A stretch of DNA of 64,000 nt from an uncultured Comamonas sp. Its GTDB lineage: Bacteria > Pseudomonadota > Gammaproteobacteria > Burkholderiales > Burkholderiaceae_C. Every line of letters begins with the position of its first letter. Position 1 is the stretch's first letter. Below, one piece after another: positions 1 through 14,172 of the stretch. The stretch spans positions 124,001-188,000 of the forward strand of contig CAMZGS010000005.1 of the NCBI GenBank assembly GCA_947306475.1, in the 5' to 3' direction. The notes beneath the pieces were generated by a model. That model was given only the letters and a program-made list of their open reading frames with translations, ran no database searches and was not told the DNA's origin. The position numbers and the translations under genes were made by a program.

Positions 1-2234
<2,234 letters not shown>

Positions 2235-2340
2235 GATGGGCAAGTACTAGGAAAGTGCAGATCGCAGGATGGGAAGCCCCGGCGACCTGAAACAAGGGAT
2301 GTAGGGAAGGCAGAGACAACTTGGCGGCAAGAAACGCCAA

Positions 2341-2358
2341 AGCGCCGCAAGCGGCGCT
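2341..2358 (-). terminator. Hairpin between phosphoribosyltransferase gene and alaS
   Basis: A perfect 8-bp GC stem (AGCGCCGC/GCGGCGCT, loop of 2 nt) lies 20 bases past the stop of the upstream gene. The minus strand continues TTGGCGTTTCTT, so the U-tract is weak. It may be a partial terminator. Confidence 0.45.
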
Positions 2359-2377
2359 CCGGCAGCGGCTCAACCGT

Positions 2378-2902
2378 TCAAGCCTGCCATTTTTGCAGCA
2401 ATTTCTCGGGGGTCAGGCTGTCGTAGCCCTCGAAGGGCTGGTGAATCCAGGGGTTGGTCGGCAGCTCCTCGACCGAGTAATCGGCCTGGAAGGTGGAGAC
2501 GCCCTTGGTCCAGATCACGGCAGTGCGCAGCTCGGTGATCGGCGGATAGCTTTCCCGAAGACGCTGCACCACGGCCGTCAGGGTGATGCCTGTGTCGGCC
2601 AGGTCATCGACCAGCAGCACACGCCCGGCGATTTCCCCCTTGGGGGTGGCAATGAAGCGGCCAATGTCCAGATGGCCGCGCTGCGTGCCCGCCTCGGCCC
2701 GGTAGGAACTGGTGGACATGATCGCCAGAGGCTTGTCGAAGATGCGACTGAGGATGTCGCCCGGGCGCAAACCACCTCGGGCCAGGCACAGGATGGTGTC
2801 GAACTCCCAGCCCGATTTGTGAATCTGCAGCGCCAGTTTCTCAATCAAGGCGTGGTAGTCGTCGTAGCTGACGTAGAGGTGTTTGCCGTCTTCAGTAAGC
2901 AT
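2378..2902 (-). CDS. Phosphoribosyltransferase family protein (HGPRT/XGPRT-like)
   Basis: A 174-residue type I phosphoribosyltransferase. The PRPP-binding loop is VLLVDDLADTG at residues 95-105 (the acidic pair is D99-D100), and an ARGGLRPGD segment at 41-49 fits the pyrophosphate-binding loop. Family knowledge suggests purine-base salvage (guanine, xanthine or hypoxanthine), but the exact base cannot be read from the sequence. It lies 20 bases downstream of purA in the same direction and is probably co-transcribed with it, which fits a purine role. Length is normal for the family. Start: ATG at 2902. Confidence 0.85.
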   Translation of the reverse strand: MLTEDGKHLYVSYDDYHALIEKLALQIHKSGWEFDTILCLARGGLRPGDILSRIFDKPLAIMSTSSYRAEAGTQRGHLDIGRFIATPKGEIAGRVLLVDDLADTGITLTAVVQRLRESYPPITELRTAVIWTKGVSTFQADYSVEELPTNPWIHQPFEGYDSLTPEKLLQKWQA

Positions 2903-2922
2903 GTTGGCTCGTCCTGTGGGCC

Positions 2923-5480
<2,558 letters not shown>

Positions 5481-5520
5481 GAAAAAACGGAGGGCTGTTA
5501 AAAAAGTGATTCTATCGGTT

Positions 5521-5556
5521 CACAGGCCCTGCCCCGATGAAAGAGCAAGGCCTGTG
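5521..5556 (-). terminator. Hairpin downstream of hflC
   Basis: An inverted repeat with an 8-bp perfect outer stem (CACAGGCC at 5521-5528, GGCCTGTG at 5549-5556) lies between the hflC stop and the hisZ start. A T-rich stretch follows only about a dozen bases later, so termination may be incomplete. Confidence 0.4.
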
Positions 5557-5615
5557 CTGCGGAATGCGACGCCCGGTACACCACCCCGGGCACAAACTGG
5601 TAGCGCGGTGCTGTC

Positions 5616-6512
5616 TCAGTTGGCTCCTGCGGCAGGGCCGCCGTTGCGGTAGGCCTTGAAGAACTCCGTGTTGGACGGATCGACCACCATGACATCGCCC
5701 TTGTTGGCGAAGCTGGCCTTGTAGGCCTCCAGGCTGCGGTAGAACCTGGCGAACTGCGGATCCTGCCCAAAGGCCTCGGCGTAGATGCGTGCGGCCTCGG
5801 CATCGCCCTCCCCCTTGACCTTCTGGGCTTCGCGGTAGGCGTTGGCCACGACGATCTCGCGCTGGCGGTCGGCATCGGCGCGGATCTTTTCGCCCTCGGC
5901 AGCGCCGGTGGAGCGCAGCTCGTTGGCCACGCGCTTGCGCTCGGCTTCCATGCGGCGATAGACCGACTCGGTGATCGTCTCGGCGTAATCGACGCGGGTG
6001 ATGCGCACGTCCACCACGTCCATGCCCCAGGGCTTGCCACGGCTGATGGCTTCGAGCACTTCCTTCTTCACGTCGGCCATGAGGGTTTCACGCTTGGAGG
6101 ACAGCAGCTCGCGCACGGTGCGGCGGTTGATTTCCTCCTGGAAGGCGTTGCGCACCACGCGGTTGAGCTGCATGGCACCGGCCGATTCGTCCAGCCCCAC
6201 GTTGCGGATGTATTCCGAAGGATCGGTAATGCGCCAGCGCACGTACCAGTCGATGACCACACGCTGCTTCTCGGCGGTGAGCATGGGCTCGGTGTCGGTG
6301 CTGTCCAGGGTGAGCAGGCGCTTGTCGATGTAGCGCACGTTCTGGAACGGGGGCGGCAGCTTCCAGTTCAGCCCCGGCTCGGTAATGACGCTCTTGATCT
6401 GCCCCAGGGCATAGACCACGCCGAACTGACGCTGGTCCACGACGAACAGCATGGAGCTGGCCAGGGCCAATGCCACCAGGATGGTGACGGCGAAAAATCC
6501 TAAACGATTCAT
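5616..6512 (-). CDS. hflC: HflC, band-7/SPFH membrane protease modulator
   Basis: With HflK it forms the large periplasmic-side complex that surrounds and restrains the FtsH protease in the inner membrane. The protein has 298 residues: one N-terminal membrane anchor (about residues 5-23, GFFAVTILVALALASSMLF), then the SPFH domain and a charged helical region rich in Glu, Arg and Ala. The start at 6512 is chosen because AAGGAGA lies eight to nine bases upstream. It follows hflK by 24 bases and is almost certainly co-translated with it. Confidence 0.96.
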   Translation of the reverse strand: MNRLGFFAVTILVALALASSMLFVVDQRQFGVVYALGQIKSVITEPGLNWKLPPPFQNVRYIDKRLLTLDSTDTEPMLTAEKQRVVIDWYVRWRITDPSEYIRNVGLDESAGAMQLNRVVRNAFQEEINRRTVRELLSSKRETLMADVKKEVLEAISRGKPWGMDVVDVRITRVDYAETITESVYRRMEAERKRVANELRSTGAAEGEKIRADADRQREIVVANAYREAQKVKGEGDAEAARIYAEAFGQDPQFARFYRSLEAYKASFANKGDVMVVDPSNTEFFKAYRNGGPAAGAN

Positions 6513-6536
6513 GGTGAGCTCTTCTCCTTGGCGCAA

Positions 6537-7925
6537 TCAACGCTCCCGCGAGCGGTTCACGTCGCGCGAACGCGCATCCACGCTGCTGGTGGAGTTCTGG
6601 GGAATGGAGGATGCGGGTTGCGTCAGACGGGTGGCTGCCTCCTGCGCTGCAGGAGCGGCCACACCGGCGCTTTGCATCAGCTTGTCCAGCGGCAGGTACA
6701 GCAGGTTGGAGCCCTGGTGCGCATCCACCAGCACCTTGGTGACGTTGCTGTACACCTCCTGCAAGGCCTCGGTGTACAGGCGGTCGCGGGTCACCTGCGG
6801 CGCCTTCTTGTACTCGGCCAGCACGTAGCGGAAGCGCTCGGCATCACCCTCGGCCTGTGCTGCCACGCGGGCCCGGTAGGCTTCGGCCTCCTGCGTCAGG
6901 CGCGAGGCGGTACCGGTGGCGCGCGGGATCACATCGTTGGCATAGGCCTGGGCTTCGTTCTTGGCGCGCTCACGCTCCTGTCCGGCCTTGAGCACGTCGT
7001 CAAACGCTGCCTGCACCTGCTCCGGCGGGCGCACCCCACCCTGCTGCAGGTTGATGCCGACGATCTCCACGCCGACCTTGTAGCGGTCCAGGATGGTCTG
7101 CATCAGTTCGCGCACGCGCGGGGCGATCTGGTCGCGCTCTTCGGCCAGGGCCGAGTCCATTTTCATCTTGCCGACCACTTCGCGCACGGCAGACTCTGCT
7201 GCCTGCACCACGGCCACATCGGGGTTCTTGCTCTCGAACAGCCAGGCACGCGCATCGTTCAGGCGGTATTGCACGGCAAACTTGATTTCGACGATGTTCT
7301 CGTCCTCGGTCAGCATGGCCGACTCGCGCAGGCCGGTGCTCTTGATGATGATGTCGCGGCCGATATCCACCGAGCGGATCTGCGTCACAAACACCAGCTC
7401 ATGGCTCTGGAAGGGGTATGGCAGGCGCCAGTTGAAACCCGCGCCCACCGTGGAGTGGTAGCGGCCAAACTGGGTGATCACGGCCTGCTGGCCTTCCTGC
7501 ACGATGAAAAAGCCCGTGCCCAGCCAGATCAGCACCGCCAGACCGGCAATCACACCAATGCCCAGCCCGGTACCCTTCATGTCCGGCGGCTGGCTGCCAC
7601 CCGCGCGACCGCCATTGCCGCCCTGTCCGCCCGCGGGACGACCGCCCAGCAGACCACCGAGCTTGCGGTTCAGGTCACGCCACAGCTCATCCAGATCCGG
7701 TGGCTGGCCACCTGGCGGCTGCCCACGCCCACCGCCGCCACGTGGTGGCGGAGGGGGTGGCGGAGGGGGCGAAGAGGGACGATCGTTGTCGGCGTTGGAG
7801 CCAGAGGCAGGGTCGCTGTTGTGGTTATCCTCTCCACGCCCCCAGCGGGGGTCGTTCAGATTGAACATGCCACGCAAACCTTGGGGCAAGGCCGCCAGAC
7901 GGGGCAGACGATTCAAAAAACTCAT
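6537..7925 (-). CDS. hflK: HflK, band-7/SPFH membrane protease modulator
   Basis: Partner of HflC in the FtsH-associated complex. The protein has 462 residues with start ATG at 7925. Residues 1-115 are cytoplasmic and low complexity: a Gly/Pro-rich stretch that includes nine consecutive prolines at 53-61 (bases 7743-7769). A single membrane helix spans about 121-142, followed by the SPFH domain and a coiled-coil-prone segment. The conserved NLNDPRWGRG motif is at residues 22-31. A start at 7868 (MFNLNDPRWG) is also possible. The poly-proline run would stall ribosomes without EF-P, which is encoded at 34809-35363. Confidence 0.95.
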   Translation of the reverse strand: MSFLNRLPRLAALPQGLRGMFNLNDPRWGRGEDNHNSDPASGSNADNDRPSSPPPPPPPPPRGGGGRGQPPGGQPPDLDELWRDLNRKLGGLLGGRPAGGQGGNGGRAGGSQPPDMKGTGLGIGVIAGLAVLIWLGTGFFIVQEGQQAVITQFGRYHSTVGAGFNWRLPYPFQSHELVFVTQIRSVDIGRDIIIKSTGLRESAMLTEDENIVEIKFAVQYRLNDARAWLFESKNPDVAVVQAAESAVREVVGKMKMDSALAEERDQIAPRVRELMQTILDRYKVGVEIVGINLQQGGVRPPEQVQAAFDDVLKAGQERERAKNEAQAYANDVIPRATGTASRLTQEAEAYRARVAAQAEGDAERFRYVLAEYKKAPQVTRDRLYTEALQEVYSNVTKVLVDAHQGSNLLYLPLDKLMQSAGVAAPAAQEAATRLTQPASSIPQNSTSSVDARSRDVNRSRER

Positions 7926-7970
7926 GGGCACAAACTCAATGGATCTCAATGAAACGGCATGCAGCGGCGG

Positions 7971-9119
7971 TCAGGCCACGGGAAGGGAGGGCTCGGCCTG
8001 CTGGGCTGCCAGCACCGCTTGAGCAAGGTGCTGGCGCAGCACATCCAGCCCCTGATTGGCGGCAGCGCTCACGAAGATACGAGGCAGTTGCTGGCCCTCG
8101 ACCTCGTACCAGTCCTGCAGGACCTCGGGGCGGCGCTGCGCGGGCAAGGCGTCGAGTTTATTAAAAACCAACACCTGCGGAATCTGATCTGCGCCGATTT
8201 CTTTCAGCACCTGGCGCACCTGCTGCATCTGCTCCGGAAAGGCTTCGTTGGAGGCGTCAACCACGTGCAGCAGCAAGTCGGCATCGACGGCCTCCTGCAA
8301 CGTGGCCTGGAAGGCCTTGACCAGACCGTGGGGCAAGGCACGGATGAAGCCCACCGTGTCGGACAGTGAAACCGAGGTCTGCGCCTCGGCCAGGTACATC
8401 TGCCGGGTGGTGGTATCCAGGGTGGCAAACAGCTGATCGGCCGCATAGGTGCGAGCCTTCACCAGCGCATTGAACAAGGTGGACTTGCCGGCATTGGTGT
8501 AGCCCACCAGCGAGATGTTGAACACCTCATGACGCTGACGCTGACGTCGCTGGGTGTTGCGCTGCTTTTGCACCTTGAGCAGCTTTTCCTTGGTGCGCTT
8601 GATGGCTTCGCCGATCATGCGCTTGTCCAGCTCGATCTGCGTCTCACCGGGGCCGCCGCGCTGGCCGATACCGCCCTGCTGGCGCTCCAGGTGGCTCCAG
8701 CGGCGCACCAGGCGGGTGCTCAGGTATTGCAGCCGGGCCAGCTCGACCTGCAGCTTGCCCTCGTGGCTGCGCGCGCGCTGGGCAAAGATCTCCAGGATCA
8801 GCATGGTGCGGTCGTTGACCGGCATCTCCAGGTAGCGCTCCAGATTGCGCTGCTGGGCGGGACTCAGGGACTGGTCGAACAAGACCTCTTTTGCGCCGTG
8901 CATTTGCGCCAGGAGCTTGACCTCATCGGCCTTGCCGCTGCCGATCAGCAGTGCGGCATCGGGCGCCTTGCGCTTGCAGGCAAGACGTGCCACGGGGTGC
9001 AGACCCGCTGTCTGGGCCAGCAGGCCCAGCTCCTGCAGGTCGGCGTCGAAATGGGGGAAACCAAAATCCACCCCGACCAGAAGGACCGGGGTGGACGATT
9101 GCGATGCGGATGCGCTCAT
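7971..9119 (-). CDS. hflX: Ribosome-associated GTPase HflX
   Basis: HflX binds the 50S subunit and splits stalled 70S ribosomes after stress. The 382 residues comprise an N-terminal HflX domain (to about 195) with the glycine-rich GGIGQRGGPGETQIE linker around 149-163, then a GTPase domain with the P-loop GYTNAGKST at 206-214, the switch II DTVGF and a NKLD base-recognition motif. Spacing to hflK is 45 bases and to hfq 52 bases, so hfq-hflX-hflK-hflC reads as one operon. Confidence 0.96.
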   Translation of the reverse strand: MSASASQSSTPVLLVGVDFGFPHFDADLQELGLLAQTAGLHPVARLACKRKAPDAALLIGSGKADEVKLLAQMHGAKEVLFDQSLSPAQQRNLERYLEMPVNDRTMLILEIFAQRARSHEGKLQVELARLQYLSTRLVRRWSHLERQQGGIGQRGGPGETQIELDKRMIGEAIKRTKEKLLKVQKQRNTQRRQRQRHEVFNISLVGYTNAGKSTLFNALVKARTYAADQLFATLDTTTRQMYLAEAQTSVSLSDTVGFIRALPHGLVKAFQATLQEAVDADLLLHVVDASNEAFPEQMQQVRQVLKEIGADQIPQVLVFNKLDALPAQRRPEVLQDWYEVEGQQLPRIFVSAAANQGLDVLRQHLAQAVLAAQQAEPSLPVA

Positions 9120-9171
9120 GCGTATGTGGCCCTTGCTGGCCGGAGCGCTGGCATGGGAAGGAGCGCCTGCT

Positions 9172-9420
9172 TCAAGCTGCAGCGCCGTCGCCAGACTCGG
9201 AGATGCTGAAGTTCACCGGACGGCCGGGAACGATGGTGGAGATGGCGTGCTTGTACACCATTTGGGTGACGGTGTTGCGCAGCAGCACAACGTATTGGTC
9301 GAAGGATTCGATCTGCCCCTGCAGCTTGATACCGTTGACCAGGTAAATCGAAACTGGCACATGCTCACGGCGCAGTGCATTCAGGAAGGGATCTTGCAAG
9401 AGTTGGCCTTTATTGCTCAC
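9172..9420 (-). CDS. hfq: RNA chaperone Hfq
   Basis: A hexameric Sm-like protein that pairs small RNAs with mRNAs. The 82 residues show Sm1 ([21 protein letters not shown]) and Sm2 with Y56-K57-H58, matching the conserved proximal-face residues of E. coli Hfq. The C-terminal tail is very short ([11 protein letters not shown]). The initiation codon is GTG at 9420, with GGAG seven bases upstream on the minus strand. The gene lies directly downstream of der rather than miaA, its neighbour in enterics. Confidence 0.98.
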   Translation of the reverse strand: MSNKGQLLQDPFLNALRREHVPVSIYLVNGIKLQGQIESFDQYVVLLRNTVTQMVYKHAISTIVPGRPVNFSISESGDGAAA

Positions 9421-9538
9421 GATATAACTCCGTGTTCGGACATGTTGTTGTAAACCGACACCTTAACACAGCCCAGCCCCGGCTTGCAGCGCACGCGCTT
9501 GACGTACCAGGGATTCTGGGTGTTTGCCGACACCAGCG

Positions 9539-10888
9539 CTACTTGCGCGCCTTGTCTGCGTAGGGGTTGTGCGATGTTTTGAACTCGATGCGCAGCGGGG
9601 TTCCCACCAGATTGAATTCCTTGCGGAAGCGCCCTTCCAGGAAACGCTTGTACGCGTCCGTCACCAGCTCCAGGGAATTGCCGTGGATCACGATCAGCGG
9701 CGGATTCATCCCGCCCTGGTGGGCGTAGCGCATCTTGGGGCGATAGGCGCCCACCTTCTTGGGGGTCTGGAACTGCAGGGACTCCTGCAGCACCCGCGTC
9801 AGCACCGGGGTGGGCATCTTGCACGTGGCGGACTTGTGCGCCTGCGCAATGGACGACCACAGCGGCCCCAGGCCCTGGCGCTTGGTGGCCGAGATGAAGT
9901 GCACCGTCGCAAACTTGAGGAACCCCAGGCGGTTTTCGATGGAGCGTTCCACCAGCTGGCGCTGGTAGTCGTCCACCGCATCCCATTTGTTGACGGCCAG
10001 TACCACAGCACGGCCGCTGTCCAGGATGTAGCCGGCAATGTGCGCGTCCTGATCGGTCACGCCTTCGGTGGCGTCGATCAGCAGCAACACCACATTGGCC
10101 GACTCGATGGCCTGCAATGTCTTGACGACCGAGAACTTCTCGATGGCCTGAAACACCTTGCCCTTGCGGCGCAGGCCGGCGGTGTCGATCAGCTCGAACT
10201 TCTGACCATTGCGCTCGAACGGCACGCTGATGGCATCGCGCGTGGTGCCGGGCAGGTCAAAGGCAACCAGGCGCTCCTCACCCAGCCAGGTGTTGATGAG
10301 CGTGGACTTGCCCACATTGGGGCGACCGGCCAGTGCCAGCTTGATGGGGCGTGGCCCCTCTTCCTGCGGATCGGGCAGCTCATCGGGGTCAGGCAGTTGC
10401 AGCGGCGCCAGCGCCAGCTCCACCAGGCCACGCACACCCTGGCCGTGGGCCGCAGAGATGGGATAGACCTCACCCAGCCCCAGCTCGTAGAACTCGGACA
10501 GCTGGGCGCCGGCCTGCATGCCTTCGGCCTTGTTGGCCACCAGCAGGCAGGGCTTGCTCAGGCGGCGCAGGTAGTCGGCGATTTCGTGGTCCTGGGCGGA
10601 CAGGCCGTCGCGCGCATCGACCACGAACACCACCACATCGGCCTCGGCCACTGCCTGGCGCGTCTGCTTGGCCATTTCACGAAAAATGCCCTGCGAGGCA
10701 TCGGGCTCAAAGCCGCCGGTGTCGATGACGATGTATTCCAGCTTGCCCTGACGGCCCTGGCCATAGTGGCGATCGCGCGTCAGACCCGCATAGTCGGAGA
10801 CGATGGCGTCGCGCGACTTGGTCAAACGGTTGAACAAGGTGGATTTGCCCACATTGGGCCGCCCCACAAGGGCAATGACTGGTTTCAT
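9539..10888 (-). CDS. der: Ribosome-assembly GTPase Der (EngA)
   Basis: Double-GTPase needed for 50S maturation. The 449 residues hold two G domains in tandem, each with the same [10 protein letters not shown]-loop (residues 9-17 and about 186-194), DTGG/DTAG switch II motifs and NKxD motifs (NKAE in the first, NKWD in the second). A C-terminal KH-like domain ends in [10 protein letters not shown]. It follows bamB by 30 bases in the conserved yfgM-bamB-der order. Confidence 0.97.
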   Translation of the reverse strand: MKPVIALVGRPNVGKSTLFNRLTKSRDAIVSDYAGLTRDRHYGQGRQGKLEYIVIDTGGFEPDASQGIFREMAKQTRQAVAEADVVVFVVDARDGLSAQDHEIADYLRRLSKPCLLVANKAEGMQAGAQLSEFYELGLGEVYPISAAHGQGVRGLVELALAPLQLPDPDELPDPQEEGPRPIKLALAGRPNVGKSTLINTWLGEERLVAFDLPGTTRDAISVPFERNGQKFELIDTAGLRRKGKVFQAIEKFSVVKTLQAIESANVVLLLIDATEGVTDQDAHIAGYILDSGRAVVLAVNKWDAVDDYQRQLVERSIENRLGFLKFATVHFISATKRQGLGPLWSSIAQAHKSATCKMPTPVLTRVLQESLQFQTPKKVGAYRPKMRYAHQGGMNPPLIVIHGNSLELVTDAYKRFLEGRFRKEFNLVGTPLRIEFKTSHNPYADKARK

Positions 10889-10918
10889 GCGAAAAACTTC
10901 GAGGGATGGGATCCGAAC

Positions 10919-12082
10919 TCAGTCCGGGCGGAAGCCATACAGGCCGCCATTGCGCGTGAGCACCACCAGGGTGTCGGCTGCCACCACAGGCGCCGTGGCC
11001 ACGCCACTGCTGTCGGTCGGAAAACGGTTCAGAGGACTGCCGTCCTGCTTGGAAAACATGTGCACCAGGCCGGTGCTGTCGCCCACGATCACGGAGCGGC
11101 CCAGCACCAGGGGAGCGGAAAGCTGGCGGTGCTGCAGGCGCTGGTTGCTCCAGTCCTTGCGGCCATCGGTGCGGTTCCAGGCCTGCACGATGCCGTTGCT
11201 TTCCGTACCAAAGACGCGCTCGGCATCGGCTGCCACACCGACCGAGCCCTTGGCCGGCGTGGTCCACAGCAGGCGCGCCTGGGCCACATCCACACAGCCG
11301 ATGCTGGACTGGAAGGCGCGCGCACACACCACGTCGCCATCGCGTGCCGACGGGGCCACCAGATCCACCAGACGCTCCACATCGTTGGTGCCGCGCGGCG
11401 CGGCAATGGGCGCCTCCCAGATCACCGCACCGTTGTCGGGATTGAGGGCCACCAGACGGCCCGAGAGGCCGGCCAGCAGCAGGTTGCCATGCGCCCGCAG
11501 GATGCCCTGCTGGCGCAGCACCAGGGGCTCGCTTTCGCGCCTGTGCGTCCACAGCAGGCTGCCATCCTGGGCGTCGTAGGCCGACAGATGGCGGTCGGCA
11601 GTCTGCACAAAGACGCGCCCACCGGCCACCAGGGGAGCGGTATACGAAGCGGCTGCCAGGGGCTTGCTCCACAGGGTACGCCCCTGCTCCAGCACCGTCA
11701 GCGCATTGCTGGCCGTCACCACGGCCACGTAGCGGCCATCGCTGCCCACGCCGCTTTGCAGACTGCTGCCCACCTGGGCGCGCCAGTTCTCACGCCCCGA
11801 GGCGGCGTTGACACTCACCACCGTACCATCAGCACCGGCCACCACCACATCCTGCCCCAGCACCTGCGGCGCGATGCTGGCGTTCTTCAGCGCCGGGATG
11901 CTGGTGTGCCACACCTGTCGCACTGGCAGCAGCACCACGTTGGGCCCCAGCTCTGCGGGCTTGGGTGGCTTGCTGGAGGAGCAGGCACTCAGGCCGGCAA
12001 CCAGGGCCAGCGCCAGAGCAGTGTGCCGCGCCCAGCGCGGAGCAAGACGGCTACGAAAGAAGTGGGGGCGTTGCTGCATCAC
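10919..12082 (-). CDS. bamB: Outer-membrane assembly lipoprotein BamB
   Basis: Lipoprotein subunit of the BAM complex that inserts beta-barrel proteins. It has a signal peptide with lipobox LSAC (Cys 34 from the GTG), then an eight-bladed beta-propeller of PQQ-like repeats (for example DGTVVSVNAASGRENW and DGSLLWTHRR). The GTG at 12082 overlaps the yfgM stop by 4 bases and has GGAG eight bases upstream. An ATG three bases further in (12079) is equally usable. Tight coupling to yfgM suggests co-translation. Confidence 0.95.
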   Translation of the reverse strand: MMQQRPHFFRSRLAPRWARHTALALALVAGLSACSSSKPPKPAELGPNVVLLPVRQVWHTSIPALKNASIAPQVLGQDVVVAGADGTVVSVNAASGRENWRAQVGSSLQSGVGSDGRYVAVVTASNALTVLEQGRTLWSKPLAAASYTAPLVAGGRVFVQTADRHLSAYDAQDGSLLWTHRRESEPLVLRQQGILRAHGNLLLAGLSGRLVALNPDNGAVIWEAPIAAPRGTNDVERLVDLVAPSARDGDVVCARAFQSSIGCVDVAQARLLWTTPAKGSVGVAADAERVFGTESNGIVQAWNRTDGRKDWSNQRLQHRQLSAPLVLGRSVIVGDSTGLVHMFSKQDGSPLNRFPTDSSGVATAPVVAADTLVVLTRNGGLYGFRPD

Positions 12083-12741
12083 GATTGCGACTCCGTTGTG
12101 CTGGTGGCCACGCCCAGGGCATTGAGCTTGTAGCCGACCAGGGCGCGATATTCCAGACGACCGTCCAGTTGCTGCCAGGCCTGACGGTAGGCGGCCACGG
12201 CCTCCTGCGTCTTGCCTTGCAGCTGCAGCACATCACCCAGGCGATCCAGCGCCAGGGGCTTGAACTCGGCGGGGAAGCTGCCTTGCAGCAGGGCCGCAGC
12301 AGCATCCAGCTCCTTGGCCTCGATCTGCAAGGCTGCCAGGCGCAGCCTGGCCGTGGCCTGATAGCCCTCATCGGAAGCGTGGTCGATGGTCCATTGCAGG
12401 GCTGCCTTGGCCACGTCGGACTTGCCCGCGGCCTGCGCCGACTTGGCCACCTGCAAGGCTGCCTGGCTGGCCTGCACGGTGCTGGCGTAATCCTTCTTCA
12501 GCGCTTCAAAGGCCAGGGCCACACGGCCCGCATCTTCGGCCTTGACGGCCACGGCCACCGCATCGGCCAGGGCTGCGGCCTGCGTGGCCTGGCGCTGCTG
12601 CCACAGTTGCCAGCCGTTCCACGCGGCAAAGCTACCGAGCACCACCACCAGAATGCTGGTGATCGGGGTGCCCCATTGATTCCAGAAATGCTTGAGCTGA
12701 TCAAGCTGCTCTTGTTCTTCCAAGTCCAGGTGCTTTGCCAT
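12079..12741 (-). CDS. YfgM-like tetratricopeptide membrane protein
   Basis: A 220-residue ancillary protein of the SecYEG periplasmic-chaperone network (UPF0070/YfgM family). The N-terminus is cytoplasmic (MAKHLDLEEQEQLDQLKHFW), one membrane helix lies at about 24-44 (ITSILVVVLGSFAAWNGWQLW), and the rest is an Ala-rich helical-repeat periplasmic domain. It lies between hisS and bamB, its usual place in beta- and gammaproteobacteria. Confidence 0.88.
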   Translation of the reverse strand: MAKHLDLEEQEQLDQLKHFWNQWGTPITSILVVVLGSFAAWNGWQLWQQRQATQAAALADAVAVAVKAEDAGRVALAFEALKKDYASTVQASQAALQVAKSAQAAGKSDVAKAALQWTIDHASDEGYQATARLRLAALQIEAKELDAAAALLQGSFPAEFKPLALDRLGDVLQLQGKTQEAVAAYRQAWQQLDGRLEYRALVGYKLNALGVATSTTESQS

Positions 12742-12767
12742 GTGCAGATGAAGTGAGATGTGAAACT

Positions 12768-14063
12768 TTAAGCGCGCGATTGTAGGCTGGCCGCCCAGGT
12801 CGGCGCGTCAGCCAGGGCACGCGTGACTTGTGCGCCCTGCCCGTCGCGCAGGGATTTGATGGTGACCTCGCCGCGCGCCAGCTCGTCGCCGCCAAAGATC
12901 AGCGCAAAGTGCGCGCCGCTGGCATCGGCCTTCTTGAACTGCGACTTCATGCTGCCCATGCCCTGCTCGGTGGCAGCATGCATCTGCACGCGCACGCCCG
13001 CCTCGCGCAGCTGCGTGAGGGTCCTGAGCACCTGCGGCATGCTGGCGGCATCGGGCACGATGGCGTAGGCATCGGGCTGCGGTGCGGGAATGTCGGTGCC
13101 CAGCTCCTTGACCAGTTCCAGCACGCGCTCCACACCCAGCGCCCAGCCCACGGCCGGTGCGCTCTTGCCGCCCACCTGTTCGATCAGGTAGTCGTAGCGG
13201 CCACCGGCGCAGATGGTGCCCTGCGCGCCGAGCAGGTCGGTGACGAACTCGAACACCGTGAGGTTGTAGTAGTCCAGCCCGCGCACCAGACGCGGATTGA
13301 GCGTCCAGGGCACATCGTTGGCATCCAGGATGGCCTGCACGCCGCGCAGGTGCGCCAGCGAGGCCTCGCCCAGGTAATCGATCAGCTTGGGCGCGGCATT
13401 GACCATGTCTTGCATGGCTGGGTTTTTGGTGTCCAGCACGCGCAAGGGGTTGCTGTACATGCGCCGCTTGGCCTCTTCGTCCATCACGTCTTGGTGCTGC
13501 TCCAGATAGGCGATCAAGGCTTCGCGGTGCGCCTTACGCTCTTCGGGCTGGCCCAGGCTGTTGATTTCCAGGCGCCATTGGCTCAGGCCCAGGCGCTTCC
13601 ACAGGGCCACGGCCAGCAGGATCAGCTCGGCGTCCACATCCGGGCCAGCAAAGCCCAAGGCCTCGGCACCCACTTGGTGGAACTGGCGGTAGCGGCCACG
13701 CTGCGGGCGCTCGTGGCGAAACATCGGCCCCATGTACCACATGCGCTTGCCGCCGTCGTAGAGCAAGTTGTTCTCGATGGTGGCGCGCACCAGGCTGGCC
13801 GTGCCTTCGGGCCGCAGCGTCAGGTGCTCGCCGTTGAGCTTGTCCTCAAACGAGTACATCTCTTTTTCGACGATGTCGGTCACCTCGCCGATGCCGCGCA
13901 CAAACAGCTGCGTGTGTTCAACGATGGGCGTGCGCACATTGCGGTAGGCAAAGCTGTCCATCAGCGCGCGGATTTGGTCTTCGAGCCACTGCCAGCGCTC
14001 GGACTGGCCGGGCAGGATGTCGTTCATGCCTTTGACGGCCGTGAGTTTGTCGTTTTTTGCCAT
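12768..14063 (-). CDS. hisS: Histidyl-tRNA synthetase
   Basis: Class II synthetase charging tRNA-His. The 431 residues include KGMNDILP at the N-terminus, motif 2 ([17 protein letters not shown]), the His-specific segment [13 protein letters not shown], motif 3 ([13 protein letters not shown]) and a C-terminal anticodon-binding domain ([19 protein letters not shown]). The ATG at 14063 is preferred over a TTG twelve bases upstream. An 76-bp interrupted palindrome (14090-14165) fills the gap to ispG. Confidence 0.97.
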   Translation of the reverse strand: MAKNDKLTAVKGMNDILPGQSERWQWLEDQIRALMDSFAYRNVRTPIVEHTQLFVRGIGEVTDIVEKEMYSFEDKLNGEHLTLRPEGTASLVRATIENNLLYDGGKRMWYMGPMFRHERPQRGRYRQFHQVGAEALGFAGPDVDAELILLAVALWKRLGLSQWRLEINSLGQPEERKAHREALIAYLEQHQDVMDEEAKRRMYSNPLRVLDTKNPAMQDMVNAAPKLIDYLGEASLAHLRGVQAILDANDVPWTLNPRLVRGLDYYNLTVFEFVTDLLGAQGTICAGGRYDYLIEQVGGKSAPAVGWALGVERVLELVKELGTDIPAPQPDAYAIVPDAASMPQVLRTLTQLREAGVRVQMHAATEQGMGSMKSQFKKADASGAHFALIFGGDELARGEVTIKSLRDGQGAQVTRALADAPTWAASLQSRA

Positions 14064-14089
14064 GGGAGGTCGCAAATCTTAAAAAAATG

Positions 14090-14165
14090 AGCTGCTAGCG
14101 CTTGTTGGGCAAGGATTTCAATGTGTTTTTATTTTGAAATCCTTGTAAGGCCAGCGGTTGCAGCT
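14090..14165. repeat. Interrupted palindrome, full copy (ispG-hisS gap)
   Basis: Left arm 14090-14121 and right arm 14134-14165, 32 nt each, around a T-rich 12-nt centre. The arms pair at 24 of 32 positions, perfectly at the outer end (AGCTGC) and the inner end (CAAGGATTTCAA). The repeat lies within a co-directional operon gap and would fold into a long hairpin in the ispG-hisS transcript. It shares arm length and sequence with the repeats at 19052, 27903 and 41766. Confidence 0.85.
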
Positions 14166-14172
14166 ACCGATT

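Noticed and set aside
5481..5615. A DUF2065 (yjeT) gene between hflC and hisZ, as in other proteobacteria
   Set aside because: The gap is only 135 bases, holds a hairpin, and has no open frame with a membrane helix.
9524..12133. A very long plus-strand open frame (869 codons)
   Set aside because: It is antisense to der, bamB and yfgM, whose products are unmistakable, and its protein is rich in His, Gln and Ala as expected from the reverse complement of GC-rich genes.
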